Assembly: GCF_027925525.1 (NCBI RefSeq)
Contig: NZ_BSDJ01000010.1
Span: 1-64,000 of the forward strand
DNA: 64,000 bases
From: Paenibacillus tyrphae
Lineage (GTDB): Bacteria; Bacillota; Bacilli; Paenibacillales; NBRC-103111
Direction of reading: 5' to 3'
Shown here: positions 42,417 to 50,965 of the stretch, in pieces
Layout: each line of letters begins with the position of its first letter
Position numbering within the stretch: the first letter of the stretch is position 1
Notes under the pieces: model-generated
What the model saw: the letters and a program-made list of their open reading frames with translations, nothing else
Told to the model about the DNA's origin: nothing
Database searches by the model: none
Translations under genes and position numbers: made by a program

Positions 42417-44504
42417 ATGAAAAACGTCATTTACCTGAGAAGAAACCGAAAAGTCATCGTCCAACCCGGCCGTCATGCGCTTCCCGATAAATATATGGCA
42501 ACTGCCTTGAAAAATATCGAGTACCTGGGCTTTACGTTCTCCAGATCGTTAATGGAAGTCCTTCGCACCCTGTCCATCGAAGAGTTCACGGCGTTCTACC
42601 ACCAGCTTGTGGCGGACTTGAAATCGCTTCTGGGAGCGAATGTGAACTTCAAACCGATGTACCCCAATTTTCCCGAGCAAGTGATGCTGCTCAGCCAAGC
42701 CGAGCTGTATCTGCACGCCATCTATCACTACCTCACCCTTGAGCTGCCCGAGCACGAAGCCCTAGAGAGAATCCCGCTGCTGGATCAAGTGGATCTGAAA
42801 ATCATCGATCTGGGAAGCGCGGAACATTTCGATCAAACGATCCGCAATCTCATCGCGGCGAACGGCTCGATTTCCGAACAAGACAAGGAAGATATCGAGT
42901 GGGTCATCGCAGCCTACGACGATCTGAGCGCCGTGCTGCTGAATGAGATTCCTTTGAAAGAAAATGTGGGCTTTGTGGTCGGTGCGCTGCTGAAGTACAA
43001 CAAGGCCAGCCTTGACCTCGTCGGAAAATACGTGAAGACTGCAACGGACGTGCTGCGCTTGGCTGCTGCGCTTTCGGATGGGGATGTCAGTCTGGCGGCG
43101 AACACGAAGTTCCGCAAATTCAAACGCGCCGAACGGCGCTTGCTTCTGGGGCTGCTGGACCGGTGCGGCAATATCGTCGAAGATATGCTGCGCTATAAGC
43201 ATCGCTGGATACGTCTTGGAGAAATTTTGCATCCCACCGAATACAAAAACCGGTATGCCCGCTGCCAAGAGGCCTTCGATATTCTCCGCAACGATAAACC
43301 GTACGAAACGTTTGGCGGAAAAGTGGAGCTTGCGCTTCGCCGGAAGGATACGCTGCTCGCGGCAGCTTTGCTGAAAACGCGCGCGGGCGAATTCGCCCGA
43401 CGCTTGGATCATCTGTTGCGGCTGTCCGAGGATAGCGCGCAAATGATTGACCAATTCGCCGAGGTCGCTGATCAGGCGTCCACACCGGTGCTGCTGCAGG
43501 TCATGGCTCATTTTAGCCATCGACAGGAAATGCGCGAGCTGCGCACCTTTTTCCCAAAAGGAAATGTGGCGAAGGCCATGGCCATTCCAAATATACTGCC
43601 GGGTATTCATCCGGATGCTTGCGAAGCGGTGGTCGACACATGCAGACGTGCCTTAATCCGCCGCTTCTCGGAGCTCCCGCCACTAGGAGACGTCTATATC
43701 GACGAAAGCTTGAAGCAGTATTTGATGCCGTTCTCGCAGCGGTCGGCCAGCAAAGCGCTGCGTACAATCGTTCGAGGCAGCCGGGTTAAGATGCCGGAGG
43801 GGGATACGATCCGCTTTTTCCTCTGGTGGAAGGAAGGGATGGTCAGCGGCAAGCATACAGGGCGTGTCGATATCGACTTGTCGGCGGTGATGTATGATAA
43901 GAATTGGCAGTACGTGGAGCATATTTCGTATACGAATCTGCGGTCCGATAAATACAAAGCCGCGCATAGCGGCGATATTACATCGGCTCCTCAAGGCGCT
44001 TGCGAGTTTATCGATCTGCATATTCCTTCGATCGTCCGGTATGGCGGTCGATTCATCGTCGCCTCGCTGAATTCGTTCACAGAGCAGCCCTATTGCAACT
44101 TGCCGGAATGCTATGCCGGTTGGATGATGCGGCAGTCCCCGAAGACCGGGGAGGCGTTCGAGCCTTCGACCGTGGTCGATAAAATCGATCTCACCGCTGA
44201 TACTCAGATTGCTATTCCGGTCATTCTGGACCTGGTGGAACGAACCGTGATCTGGACGGATTTGGCTTTGAAGAAGCATCCGTACTACTATAACAATGTC
44301 GAGGGCAATCAAAAAGGGATGGTCCTGATGGGCAAAGCTATGACCACGCTGACGAAGCCGACCCTGTATGATTTGTTCACGCTGCACGCAACGGCCAGAG
44401 GTCGCATGGTAGAGCGTGCGGACGAGGCCAAGACGGTGTTTGCGGTGGACCGGGGCGTAACGCCTTATGATATTAGCACGATTATGTCGGAGTTCGTTGT
44501 CTGA
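42417..44504 (+). CDS. Large TerD-domain (tellurite/stress-resistance family) protein
   Basis: ATG 42417 is chosen because CCCGGAG precedes it; the frame is open upstream but without a ribosome site. The 695 residues have a long helical N-terminal region starting MKNVIYLRRNRK. The C-terminal part (~500-690) has the TerD signature GRVDIDLSAVMYDKNWQYV and ISYTNLRSDKYKAAHSGDI, then IVRYGGRFIVASLNSFTEQP. TerD domains bind calcium and take part in stress and phage-resistance modules. The N-terminal extension makes it much longer than ordinary TerD (~190 residues). It has its own terminator and no other ter genes nearby. Confidence 0.7.
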   Translation: MKNVIYLRRNRKVIVQPGRHALPDKYMATALKNIEYLGFTFSRSLMEVLRTLSIEEFTAFYHQLVADLKSLLGANVNFKPMYPNFPEQVMLLSQAELYLHAIYHYLTLELPEHEALERIPLLDQVDLKIIDLGSAEHFDQTIRNLIAANGSISEQDKEDIEWVIAAYDDLSAVLLNEIPLKENVGFVVGALLKYNKASLDLVGKYVKTATDVLRLAAALSDGDVSLAANTKFRKFKRAERRLLLGLLDRCGNIVEDMLRYKHRWIRLGEILHPTEYKNRYARCQEAFDILRNDKPYETFGGKVELALRRKDTLLAAALLKTRAGEFARRLDHLLRLSEDSAQMIDQFAEVADQASTPVLLQVMAHFSHRQEMRELRTFFPKGNVAKAMAIPNILPGIHPDACEAVVDTCRRALIRRFSELPPLGDVYIDESLKQYLMPFSQRSASKALRTIVRGSRVKMPEGDTIRFFLWWKEGMVSGKHTGRVDIDLSAVMYDKNWQYVEHISYTNLRSDKYKAAHSGDITSAPQGACEFIDLHIPSIVRYGGRFIVASLNSFTEQPYCNLPECYAGWMMRQSPKTGEAFEPSTVVDKIDLTADTQIAIPVILDLVERTVIWTDLALKKHPYYYNNVEGNQKGMVLMGKAMTTLTKPTLYDLFTLHATARGRMVERADEAKTVFAVDRGVTPYDISTIMSEFVV

Positions 44505-44519
44505 CCGGACGTACATTGG

Positions 44520-44546
44520 AACGCCTTAAGGGGCGTTTCTTTTTTA
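44520..44546 (+). terminator. Terminator after the TerD-domain gene
   Basis: AACGCC and GGCGTT pair around TTAAGG and are followed by TTCTTTTTT, 16 bases after the stop codon. Confidence 0.8.
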
Positions 44547-44577
44547 CAGAACGAGGGATAACAGCATCGCATACTAG

Positions 44578-44630
44578 AAGCCGATGAAGCGTCAGGCGCA
44601 GATAGCCTGAATGCCGCATCGGCTTTTCCC
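44578..44630. terminator. Second, nested hairpin between convergent genes
   Basis: AAGCCGATG pairs with CATCGGCTT and encloses TCAGGC/GCCTGA; TTTT follows on the + strand. It could also stop minus-strand transcription of the MFS gene. Confidence 0.55.
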
Positions 44631-44664
44631 GTGCGCCTGCCTTGGCCGGACGCGGTCCCGCCGC

Positions 44665-45978
44665 TCAGCCAGACACATCGGCTGCTCTTGCTTCCCCGGC
44701 TGCGTCTGACTCCAGCGCTTTGATTTTCTTCACCCGCCCGATCATCAGACCAAGGAGAGCAACGAACAACCCGGAAAGAACGAACAGTAAGCCGATGCCT
44801 CTGCCTTGCCCGGTCCCGATGAACTGCCCGACCGTTTGACTCAGTGCCCCGTCCGGAAGAAGCAGCGGGTTAAACACGTAATCCGATAAGAAACCCGCCG
44901 ACCCGAAGGCTAGGATGAAGCCCACTTGCGAGATGGCGTAAACCATGGACCATACTCTGCCCTGGTTTTCGTTATCTACATTTGTTCGGATAAGCACCTC
45001 CAGGCTTGTATTCACAAACGGAAGCGTGACGAAAAAGAGGAACCCGAACACGATAATCATCGCAACGGCCGGGAACAGACCCATCAGGGCATAGAACAGA
45101 CCGGCCAGCGCGAGAAACAGGGAGAGGAGGAACACCTTGCTTCGTTTTAAGCCGAATACGCCGATCAACAGGCTGCTTACCAGCATTCCGGTTGCGGATA
45201 AGGAAAGGGCGATCCCCAAGGTCCTCGAATCGGCCAAGGCCAGCACCATCGGCCCGAACAGCGATTGAAGCAACCCGATATAAAAGCAAACCATGGAGGT
45301 TAGCACAACCAGCCATAGAATCCCTTTTCGGGAGAGGAGATAGCGGAAGGAGTCGGCCAGATCCCTGAAAAAATCCCCGTTGTCCTGCTTTCGCGGGGCA
45401 GCCTCGCGCTTCGTAATCACCAGCACGGCGGCAACGGCGATCACGAAAGTCAAGATATCTAGGATGAGAACCAGCTTAATATCAAAAACACTGACCAGGA
45501 ACCCGGCAATCATCGGAGAGATGAGATATTGTGCCGATCCCGCCAACTGAATAAGCCCGCTGGCTTGGGAATACAGCTCTTCGGACACCAGATCGGAGAC
45601 GGCGGCTTTATACGCGGGGGTCTGGATCGCTGTGGATACCGAGCTTAAGGCGACTCCCAAATAAATGTGCCACAATTCCACGTTTCCGGACATCATGACG
45701 AACAAAATGAACAAGATACCTATGATCGACCCGGCATCCCCCAGGATCATCATCTTCTTGCGGTCGAACCGGTCGGCAAGCACGCCGGTGAACGGAAGCA
45801 TAAGAAACGACGGCAAAAAATTGAAAAGAATGATCAACGAATAGTCCATGGCCGACTGGGTCTTCTGAAACACAAAGACCCCCAGCGCAAAAGCCGTCAG
45901 TCCGCTCCCGATCGCCGAGAAGAGCTGCCCCGCCCAAACGATAAGAAATTTTCGAAACGCTGCGTCCCGGACGTTCAT
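44665..45978 (-). CDS. MFS efflux transporter (DHA3-like)
   Basis: The 437 residues form about twelve membrane segments, with the MFS motif A GVLADRFDRKK between segments 2 and 3 (~61-71) and a central cytoplasmic loop (~195-215, TKREAAPRKQ). The N-terminus RKFLIVWAGQLFSAIGSGLT is typical of macrolide- and drug-efflux DHA3 transporters. The substrate is unknown. It begins 14 bases after the tetR stop and is therefore in the same operon, repressed through the twin operators upstream of tetR and induced by the ligand that TetR senses. Confidence 0.8.
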   Translation of the reverse strand: MNVRDAAFRKFLIVWAGQLFSAIGSGLTAFALGVFVFQKTQSAMDYSLIILFNFLPSFLMLPFTGVLADRFDRKKMMILGDAGSIIGILFILFVMMSGNVELWHIYLGVALSSVSTAIQTPAYKAAVSDLVSEELYSQASGLIQLAGSAQYLISPMIAGFLVSVFDIKLVLILDILTFVIAVAAVLVITKREAAPRKQDNGDFFRDLADSFRYLLSRKGILWLVVLTSMVCFYIGLLQSLFGPMVLALADSRTLGIALSLSATGMLVSSLLIGVFGLKRSKVFLLSLFLALAGLFYALMGLFPAVAMIIVFGFLFFVTLPFVNTSLEVLIRTNVDNENQGRVWSMVYAISQVGFILAFGSAGFLSDYVFNPLLLPDGALSQTVGQFIGTGQGRGIGLLFVLSGLFVALLGLMIGRVKKIKALESDAAGEARAADVSG

Positions 45979-45992
45979 TCCCGCACCCCCGC

Positions 45993-46604
45993 TTAAATAA
46001 ACGAAAAGGAGCCCCGCTTCGCGCCTAAGGACCTCTCGATCATCGCCTGCATCGACTTAAGTCGTCTCGTCTGTTCCTCTTGATTCCAGTGGAAGAGGCC
46101 GGACTCCAGCAAAAATTGCGACCCCGCCAGAAGAAACTGAATGGTTTCCAAAGGATGCTCCACATCAAACAGAGATTCTTGTTTGCCTTGTTCGATGACT
46201 TGGGCTAATACCGGCGATATTTTCGCAATAATCTCGACGTTAATCCGCTCGTGAAGCTCCCGGTTCTCGGGCTGGTGCAGCCCTTCCATCAACTTGCTTT
46301 CGTTAACCGCCAGCTGATGTTGTCCCCGCAGCATGTGGCGCAGCTTATCCATCACGCCCATCGCAGGGTCGTCCGCGATTTGTTGGTAGGTTTCGCAAAG
46401 CCGGTCGACCAGTTCGTGAACAAGCGCGTCCAGAATTTGTTCCTTCGATTTAAAGTAGTAGTAAAAAGTCCCTTTTGCCACGCCGGCCTTCTGAATAATC
46501 GCTTCTACGGTCGTCCCTGCATATCCGTGATGTCTAAGCAGCTCTCCGGCAACCGTGAGAATCTCTTGTCGCCGCGTCTTCGGATCTTTAACAATTCGTT
46601 TCAT
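45993..46604 (-). CDS. TetR-family repressor of the MFS operon
   Basis: The 203-residue protein has the N-terminal TetR HTH (TRRQEILTVAGELL, TTVEAIIQKAGVAKGTFYYYF, residues ~12-50) and a variable helical ligand domain. AGGAGGTATCGGT before the ATG is a strong ribosome site. Two nearly identical palindromes lie just upstream (46617-46639 and 46652-46674), the nearer one 13 bases from the start codon. The arrangement shows autorepression of a tetR-efflux operon. The inducer is probably a substrate of the transporter. Confidence 0.9.
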   Translation of the reverse strand: MKRIVKDPKTRRQEILTVAGELLRHHGYAGTTVEAIIQKAGVAKGTFYYYFKSKEQILDALVHELVDRLCETYQQIADDPAMGVMDKLRHMLRGQHQLAVNESKLMEGLHQPENRELHERINVEIIAKISPVLAQVIEQGKQESLFDVEHPLETIQFLLAGSQFLLESGLFHWNQEEQTRRLKSMQAMIERSLGAKRGSFSFI

Positions 46605-46616
46605 ACCGATACCTCC

Positions 46617-46639
46617 TATAGACTGACCGTCAGTCTATA
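46617..46639. promoter_or_regulatory. TetR operator 1
   Basis: TATAGACTGAC, a central C, and GTCAGTCTATA form a perfect 11-1-11 palindrome immediately before the tetR ribosome site. Confidence 0.85.
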
Positions 46640-46651
46640 GGTTATACTACC

Positions 46652-46674
46652 ATATGACTGACCGTCGGTCTATA
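46652..46674. promoter_or_regulatory. TetR operator 2
   Basis: GACTGACCGTCGGTCTATA repeats operator 1 with one change in the right half and a shorter left flank. The centres are 35 bases apart, a little over three helical turns, suitable for cooperative binding across the promoter. Confidence 0.8.
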
Positions 46675-46780
46675 GGGACTTCAGGAACTGTTTTCCAATT
46701 GGCGTAGCTTTTTTGCGAAAAAGGATCGGTTGTCCCGCTGTCGAATCTATATTCATCATCTTAGAGAGAAGGAATATCAC

Positions 46781-47275
46781 ATGAGCAATTACCCTATCGA
46801 TGTCAACAATTTTCATGAGACTTTACTGCGTTTAAAAGGAATGGTCAGCGTAGAAAGCCACGTGGAGAATTTGGAGCCGATCGACCGCGAAATGCTGTCT
46901 CTATCCGATTATGCCCACCTGCCCCACGCCACTTTAAGGCGCACCAACGGCGGACTGGAAAATGAGGTGTTCCTCCAGTTTGAATTTGAGATCGAACGGT
47001 CCGAAGAGGGCTTGGTCGCTCTAGAGTTTATTTCATGGTTTGTCAGGGACCAGGCAAGGGGCGGGAATACGATCCAACTGCGTCCTTTTGCGTTTCCGCC
47101 GGAAACGCCGTACGGAAGGCAGCTCGGAACGACCTTGAAATTCCATATCGATCTGTTTATCGATGAGGTCGTCGATACGCTCGAACCGGCTTTTGCGAAA
47201 ATCAGAGAGCTCGACGCTTCCTTAAATCTGGCTATACGGTTGTATCAAATTCCAGTTAAACCCAGTGATATATGA
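46781..47275 (+). CDS. Hypothetical soluble protein upstream of des
   Basis: ATG 46781 is chosen because GAGAAGGAA lies six bases before it; the frame from 46730 lacks such a site. The 164 residues are soluble with strands such as FLQFEFEIERSEEGLVALEF (~67-86) and helices near the C-terminus. I do not recognise the family. The gene is divergent from tetR and its stop codon lies inside the palindrome that precedes the desaturase gene, so the two are close but separately controlled. Confidence 0.65.
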   Translation: MSNYPIDVNNFHETLLRLKGMVSVESHVENLEPIDREMLSLSDYAHLPHATLRRTNGGLENEVFLQFEFEIERSEEGLVALEFISWFVRDQARGGNTIQLRPFAFPPETPYGRQLGTTLKFHIDLFIDEVVDTLEPAFAKIRELDASLNLAIRLYQIPVKPSDI

Positions 47276-47286
47276 CGATTGTCATA
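47271..47286. promoter_or_regulatory. Candidate DesR-binding palindrome
   Basis: TATGAC-GATT-GTCATA is a perfect 6-4-6 inverted repeat, and a related imperfect copy (CTGACGTTTATGAC) begins at 47296. The repeats lie 45-60 bases before the des -10 box, the right place for an activator. The palindrome overlaps the stop codon of the preceding gene. Assignment to DesR comes from the locus context. Confidence 0.6.
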
Positions 47287-47308
47287 CCCTCGATCTGACG
47301 TTTATGAC

Positions 47309-47337
47309 TACAGGCTGCCGGACGCTTTCTCTATAAT
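47309..47337 (+). promoter_or_regulatory. des promoter with strong -10 and poor -35
   Basis: TATAAT at 47332-47337 is perfect, while the hexamer 17 bases before it (TACAGG) does not resemble a -35. This is the pattern of an activator-dependent promoter, as for the cold-induced des gene of Bacillus. Confidence 0.6.
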
Positions 47338-47408
47338 AGAGGATAGAAAACCTGCGTCCGACGTTCTATAACGTTCCCCGCGCGTCCTATCGAGGAGGAA
47401 ATAAACGA

Positions 47409-48461
47409 ATGCAACAAGCGAATATAGCTCATCTTAAAAAGAATGTCGGTCCCTTTGAGAAAACCGATACGAAGTCAAGCTTATGGCAGCTTGTGAACAC
47501 GCTGGTGCCGCTGGTGCTGCTCTGGTATGCGGCTTATGCAAGCTTGTCCGTTTCGTACTGGCTGACGCTTCCTCTCACCATCGTGGCCGGCGGCTTTGTG
47601 GTCCGGACTTTTATTATTTTCCATGACTGTTGTCACCAATCGTTCTTCAAAAGCCGGCTCGCTAATGATATACTCGGAAATATCACGGGTGTGATGACGC
47701 TATGTCCGTATGAGCAGTGGAAAAACAGCCATTCGATTCATCATGCCACAAGCAGCAACCTCGATAAGCGCGGCGTCGGGGACATCTGGATTCTCACCGT
47801 GGACGAATACGTTGCCGCTCCGCTATGGAGACGGATCGCTTACCGGATTTACCGGAATCCGCTGTCGATGTTCGTCGTCGGGCCGGTCTACGTCTTTCTG
47901 CTTCAATACCGCTTTAACCGCAAGGGAGCGAGACGCAAAGAGCGGATCAATACTTACGTGACGAATCTGGCTATCGTTGCTCTGTATGCGCTGCTGATCT
48001 GGGTGATCGGCTGGCAGGCTTTTGTGCTGGTCCAAGGCCCGGTCTTTTTCGTCTCCGGCTTGCTAGGGATATGGATGTTTTATGTGCAGCATCAATTCGA
48101 GGAATCCTACTTCGAGAATGAGGACCAGTGGAGCTACGTGAAAGCGGCCGTAGAAGGGAGCTCATATTACAAGCTTCCGAAGCTGCTGCAGTGGATCACC
48201 GGAAATATCGGGTTTCATCACGTGCATCATTTGAGTCCGAAGGTACCGAACTATAACCTGGAGAAGGCGCATGAGGCCACTCCCGAGCTGCAGAAGGTTA
48301 CGACGCTTACGATCAGCACCAGCTTGCAGTCGCTTCGTTTCCACTTGTGGGACGAGAATCGCAAAAACTTTGTAGGCTTTAAAGACATCAAGCCTTTGCT
48401 CCGCAAGCCGGCGGCGGCCAGCCAGGTGAAAAGCCCCAGTCCGAGCTTGCAAGGAAAATAA
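47409..48461 (+). CDS. des: Membrane acyl-lipid desaturase
   Basis: The 350 residues contain all three histidine boxes: HDCCHQ (~75), HSIHH (~112) and HHVHH near residue 276, between two pairs of membrane segments. It oxidises acyl chains of membrane lipids using di-iron chemistry and raises fluidity in the cold. GAGGAGG precedes the ATG. A DesK-like sensor and DesR-like regulator follow at once, reproducing the Bacillus subtilis des-desKR locus, so cold induction through the palindrome upstream is expected. Confidence 0.9.
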   Translation: MQQANIAHLKKNVGPFEKTDTKSSLWQLVNTLVPLVLLWYAAYASLSVSYWLTLPLTIVAGGFVVRTFIIFHDCCHQSFFKSRLANDILGNITGVMTLCPYEQWKNSHSIHHATSSNLDKRGVGDIWILTVDEYVAAPLWRRIAYRIYRNPLSMFVVGPVYVFLLQYRFNRKGARRKERINTYVTNLAIVALYALLIWVIGWQAFVLVQGPVFFVSGLLGIWMFYVQHQFEESYFENEDQWSYVKAAVEGSSYYKLPKLLQWITGNIGFHHVHHLSPKVPNYNLEKAHEATPELQKVTTLTISTSLQSLRFHLWDENRKNFVGFKDIKPLLRKPAAASQVKSPSPSLQGK

Positions 48462-48491
48462 AAGCCTGTTTCAAAAGACAAGGGTGACGCC

Positions 48492-49628
48492 ATGCGCAAG
48501 TGGATTCAAATTATTCACAAAAATACGGGACTCAGCCCCTATGTATGGGTCGTCTTTTATATTCTTCCGTTTTATTTCATTTTCAGCTCTTCATCGACTT
48601 ATAAAGTGGTCGTCGGCATTACGATGATTATCGGCTTTTTTATATGCTATGTGCTTACTTTTGTATCCAAAGGATGGCTGGTGTACTTCTGGACCAGCGT
48701 GCAGATCGGCATTTCCATTACGATGAGTCTGCTGTTCGGCTATGTGTATTTCTCGCTCTTTCTGGCGTTTTTTATCGGCAATATCCACCATCGGGTCGGA
48801 TTTTTCACGCTGTATTCCATTCATCTGGTCAGCACTTTGGTCTCGATCAATTACGGCTTCGTGACGCAAAATCCGGTCATTATTACGCAGCTGCCGTTTG
48901 TGTTGGTCAGCTTGATCGGCGTCATTCTGCTGCCGGTGAACACATACAACCGCAATAAGCGGGAGAAGCTGCAAGACGAGCTGGAGGTGGCGAACAAGAA
49001 GATCTCCGAGCTTGTCAAGCTGGAGGAACGCCAAAGAATCGCCCGTGACCTGCACGACACGCTCGGCCAGAAGCTCTCGCTCATCGGCTTAAAAAGCGAT
49101 CTGGCCGGGAAATTGATCGGCAAAAATCCGAGCCGCGCCCAAGCCGAGCTGAACGACATTCACCAGACCGCCAGAAGCGCGCTGAAGGAAGTGCGGGAGA
49201 TGGTCACCAAGATGCGCGGCACGCGGCTGGAGGATGAAATGTTTCGGGTCAAGCAGATGCTGAAAGCGGCGCAGATCGGTTTTGTTGTGGAAGGCAGCCC
49301 GAAGCTGACCAACACCTCGCTGCTGAACGAAAATGTGGTCAGCATGTGCATTAAGGAAGCCGTTACCAATATTGTCAAGCACAGCGGCGCATCCACATGC
49401 TGGATTGCCATCAAGCCGTCGCGGACGGAGCTCGTGGTTCAGGTACGGGACGACGGATGCGGTCTGGCGGAGCATCCGGACTGCTTGCGGGGCAACGGGC
49501 TGGGAGGTATGAAGGAGCGCCTCGAATTCGTGAACGGGAGCCTGGAGATCGGTCCGGGTCCGGGAACGATGATTGTGATCAGAGTGCCGAATGTCTTCAA
49601 ACAACCGGAAAAGGAGGCGAGGGGATGA
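48492..49628 (+). CDS. desK: Cold-sensing histidine kinase DesK
   Basis: The 378-residue protein has five N-terminal membrane segments (residues ~15-155), a short coiled linker, and the HisKA_3 motif ARDLHDTLGQ. Its phospho-acceptor is His188, the same number as in Bacillus subtilis DesK. The ATPase part has CIKEAVTNIVKHSGA (N-box), VRDDGCGL and GNGLGGMKERL. It senses membrane thickness or order and switches from phosphatase to kinase in the cold. The stop overlaps the desR start by four bases. Confidence 0.92.
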   Translation: MRKWIQIIHKNTGLSPYVWVVFYILPFYFIFSSSSTYKVVVGITMIIGFFICYVLTFVSKGWLVYFWTSVQIGISITMSLLFGYVYFSLFLAFFIGNIHHRVGFFTLYSIHLVSTLVSINYGFVTQNPVIITQLPFVLVSLIGVILLPVNTYNRNKREKLQDELEVANKKISELVKLEERQRIARDLHDTLGQKLSLIGLKSDLAGKLIGKNPSRAQAELNDIHQTARSALKEVREMVTKMRGTRLEDEMFRVKQMLKAAQIGFVVEGSPKLTNTSLLNENVVSMCIKEAVTNIVKHSGASTCWIAIKPSRTELVVQVRDDGCGLAEHPDCLRGNGLGGMKERLEFVNGSLEIGPGPGTMIVIRVPNVFKQPEKEARG

Positions 49629-50224
49629 TTCGCATTGTCATTGCCGAGGATCAGCGGCTGCTGCTGGGCGCGCTGGCTTCCTTGCTCGATCTGGAAGAGG
49701 ACATGACGGTGGTCGGACGGGCCAACCACGGCGAGGATGCGGTCAAGCTGGTCCGCCTTCATAAACCGGATATTTGCATCATGGACATCGAGATGCCCGG
49801 GAAGAGCGGGCTGGAAGCGGCCGAGGAGCTGAAGGGCTGCGGCTGCAAGGTGATCATCCTGACGACGTTTGCCCGCTACGGCTATTTCGAACGCGCGCTG
49901 AAGGCCGGGGTGCACGGGTATTTGCTGAAAGACAGCCCCAGCGAAGAGCTGGCCGATTCGATCCGCAGCGTCATGGCCGGCCGGCGCATCTACGCATCGG
50001 AGCTGGTCGATGAGGCGGACGGGGAGGAGAACCCGCTGACCGAGCGGGAGCAGGAAGTGCTGCACCTGATCGCTGACGGGAAGAACACGAAGGAAATTGC
50101 CAGTCAGTTGTATATTACCACCGGAACCGTCCGCAACTACATTTCCGTCATTCTGGATAAGCTCGGCGTCAGCAACCGGATCGAGGCGATCATGCGGTTT
50201 AAGGAAAAAGGATGGTTCAAATAA
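49625..50224 (+). CDS. desR: Response regulator DesR (NarL/LuxR type)
   Basis: ATG 49625 overlaps the kinase stop and has GGAGGCGAGGGG before it; the longer open frame from 49397 is out of context. The 199 residues contain a receiver with Asp54 (CIMDIEMPG) and Lys near 107 (LLKDSP). The C-terminal LuxR-type HTH is LTEREQEVLHLIADGKNTKE...TVRNYISVILDKLGV. Phosphorylated DesR activates des. The likely target is the palindrome at 47271. Confidence 0.92.
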   Translation: MIRIVIAEDQRLLLGALASLLDLEEDMTVVGRANHGEDAVKLVRLHKPDICIMDIEMPGKSGLEAAEELKGCGCKVIILTTFARYGYFERALKAGVHGYLLKDSPSEELADSIRSVMAGRRIYASELVDEADGEENPLTEREQEVLHLIADGKNTKEIASQLYITTGTVRNYISVILDKLGVSNRIEAIMRFKEKGWFK

Positions 50225-50255
50225 CCGCTGCACAAGTCACAAGGAGGCTGTTACC

Positions 50256-50816
50256 GTGAAAAGCTTGCTTGTAACGGGCTATAAGGCGTCGGAGCTTGGG
50301 ATATTTTCGCTGAAGCATCCCGGCATCGGGATTATTAAGAAGGCGCTGAAAAGCCGGTTCGCCGCGTTGCTGGACGAAGGGCTCGAATGGGTGATCGTCA
50401 GCGGCCAATGGGGCGTGGAGCTGTGGGCGGCCGAGGCGGCGCTCGAGATGAAGTCGCAGGGCTTTGAGCTGAAGCTCGCCGTCATTACCCCGTTCCTCGA
50501 GCAGGAGGAGAACTGGAGCGAAGAGAAGAAGGCCGTTTACCAGCAGGTGCTGGCGGGCGCGGACTATGTGAACAGCGTCACGAAAAGCAAATATAGCGGG
50601 CCGTGGCAGTTTCGCGCGCGGGATCAATTTTTGCTGCGCAATTCCGACGGTCTGCTGCTAGTCTATGACGACGAGAACGAAGGCTCGCCGAAATTCCTTC
50701 GGGAGGAAGCGATGCGTCTGGCGGATCAGGAGTATTATCCGATCCAGAGCATCAACGCGTACGATCTGCAAAGCGCGGCCGAGGAAGAGGCCATGCTTCA
50801 TCAATATGACGAATAA
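50256..50816 (+). CDS. ypsA: YpsA-family (DUF1273) SLOG-like protein
   Basis: GTG 50256 follows AAGGAGG by eight bases. The 186 residues start LLVTGYKASELGIF and contain VIVSGQWGVELWAAE (~48-62), YVNSVTKSKYSGPWQF (~105-120) and DGLLLVYDDENEGSPKF (~133-150), the standard YpsA pattern of a Rossmann-like SLOG fold that may bind a nucleotide. YpsA influences cell division in Firmicutes. It follows desR but is not functionally linked to it; a terminator follows. Confidence 0.88.
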   Translation: MKSLLVTGYKASELGIFSLKHPGIGIIKKALKSRFAALLDEGLEWVIVSGQWGVELWAAEAALEMKSQGFELKLAVITPFLEQEENWSEEKKAVYQQVLAGADYVNSVTKSKYSGPWQFRARDQFLLRNSDGLLLVYDDENEGSPKFLREEAMRLADQEYYPIQSINAYDLQSAAEEEAMLHQYDE

Positions 50817-50817
50817 G

Positions 50818-50856
50818 ACGCCAAGTCGATCTTTTTGCGGCTTGGCGTTTTTTGTG
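50818..50856 (+). terminator. Terminator after ypsA
   Basis: ACGCCAAG and CTTGGCGT pair around a T-rich loop and end in TTTTTT, directly behind the stop codon. Confidence 0.85.
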
Positions 50857-50965
50857 CTGCCATAGGCAATGAGAAACGGACCGCTGGCTTCCAAGCTATG
50901 GTAAGATGAGGGCAAGGAGGACGAATGTTCTCCTTTTCACTTTCGGCTCGGGGAGGAGCTTCCCT

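Noticed and set aside
42762..43610. Long minus-strand frame of 282 residues opposite the TerD gene
   Set aside because: It is antisense to a well-supported gene in GC-rich DNA, has no ribosome site and a low-complexity basic composition, so it is a codon-bias shadow.
43683..44516. Another long minus-strand frame (277 residues) under the TerD gene
   Set aside because: Same reasons: it mirrors the + strand coding frame and shows no family motif.
49397..49624. N-terminal extension of the DesR frame into desK
   Set aside because: The strong ribosome site and the typical receiver start (MIRIVIAEDQ) place the start at 49625, overlapping the kinase stop.
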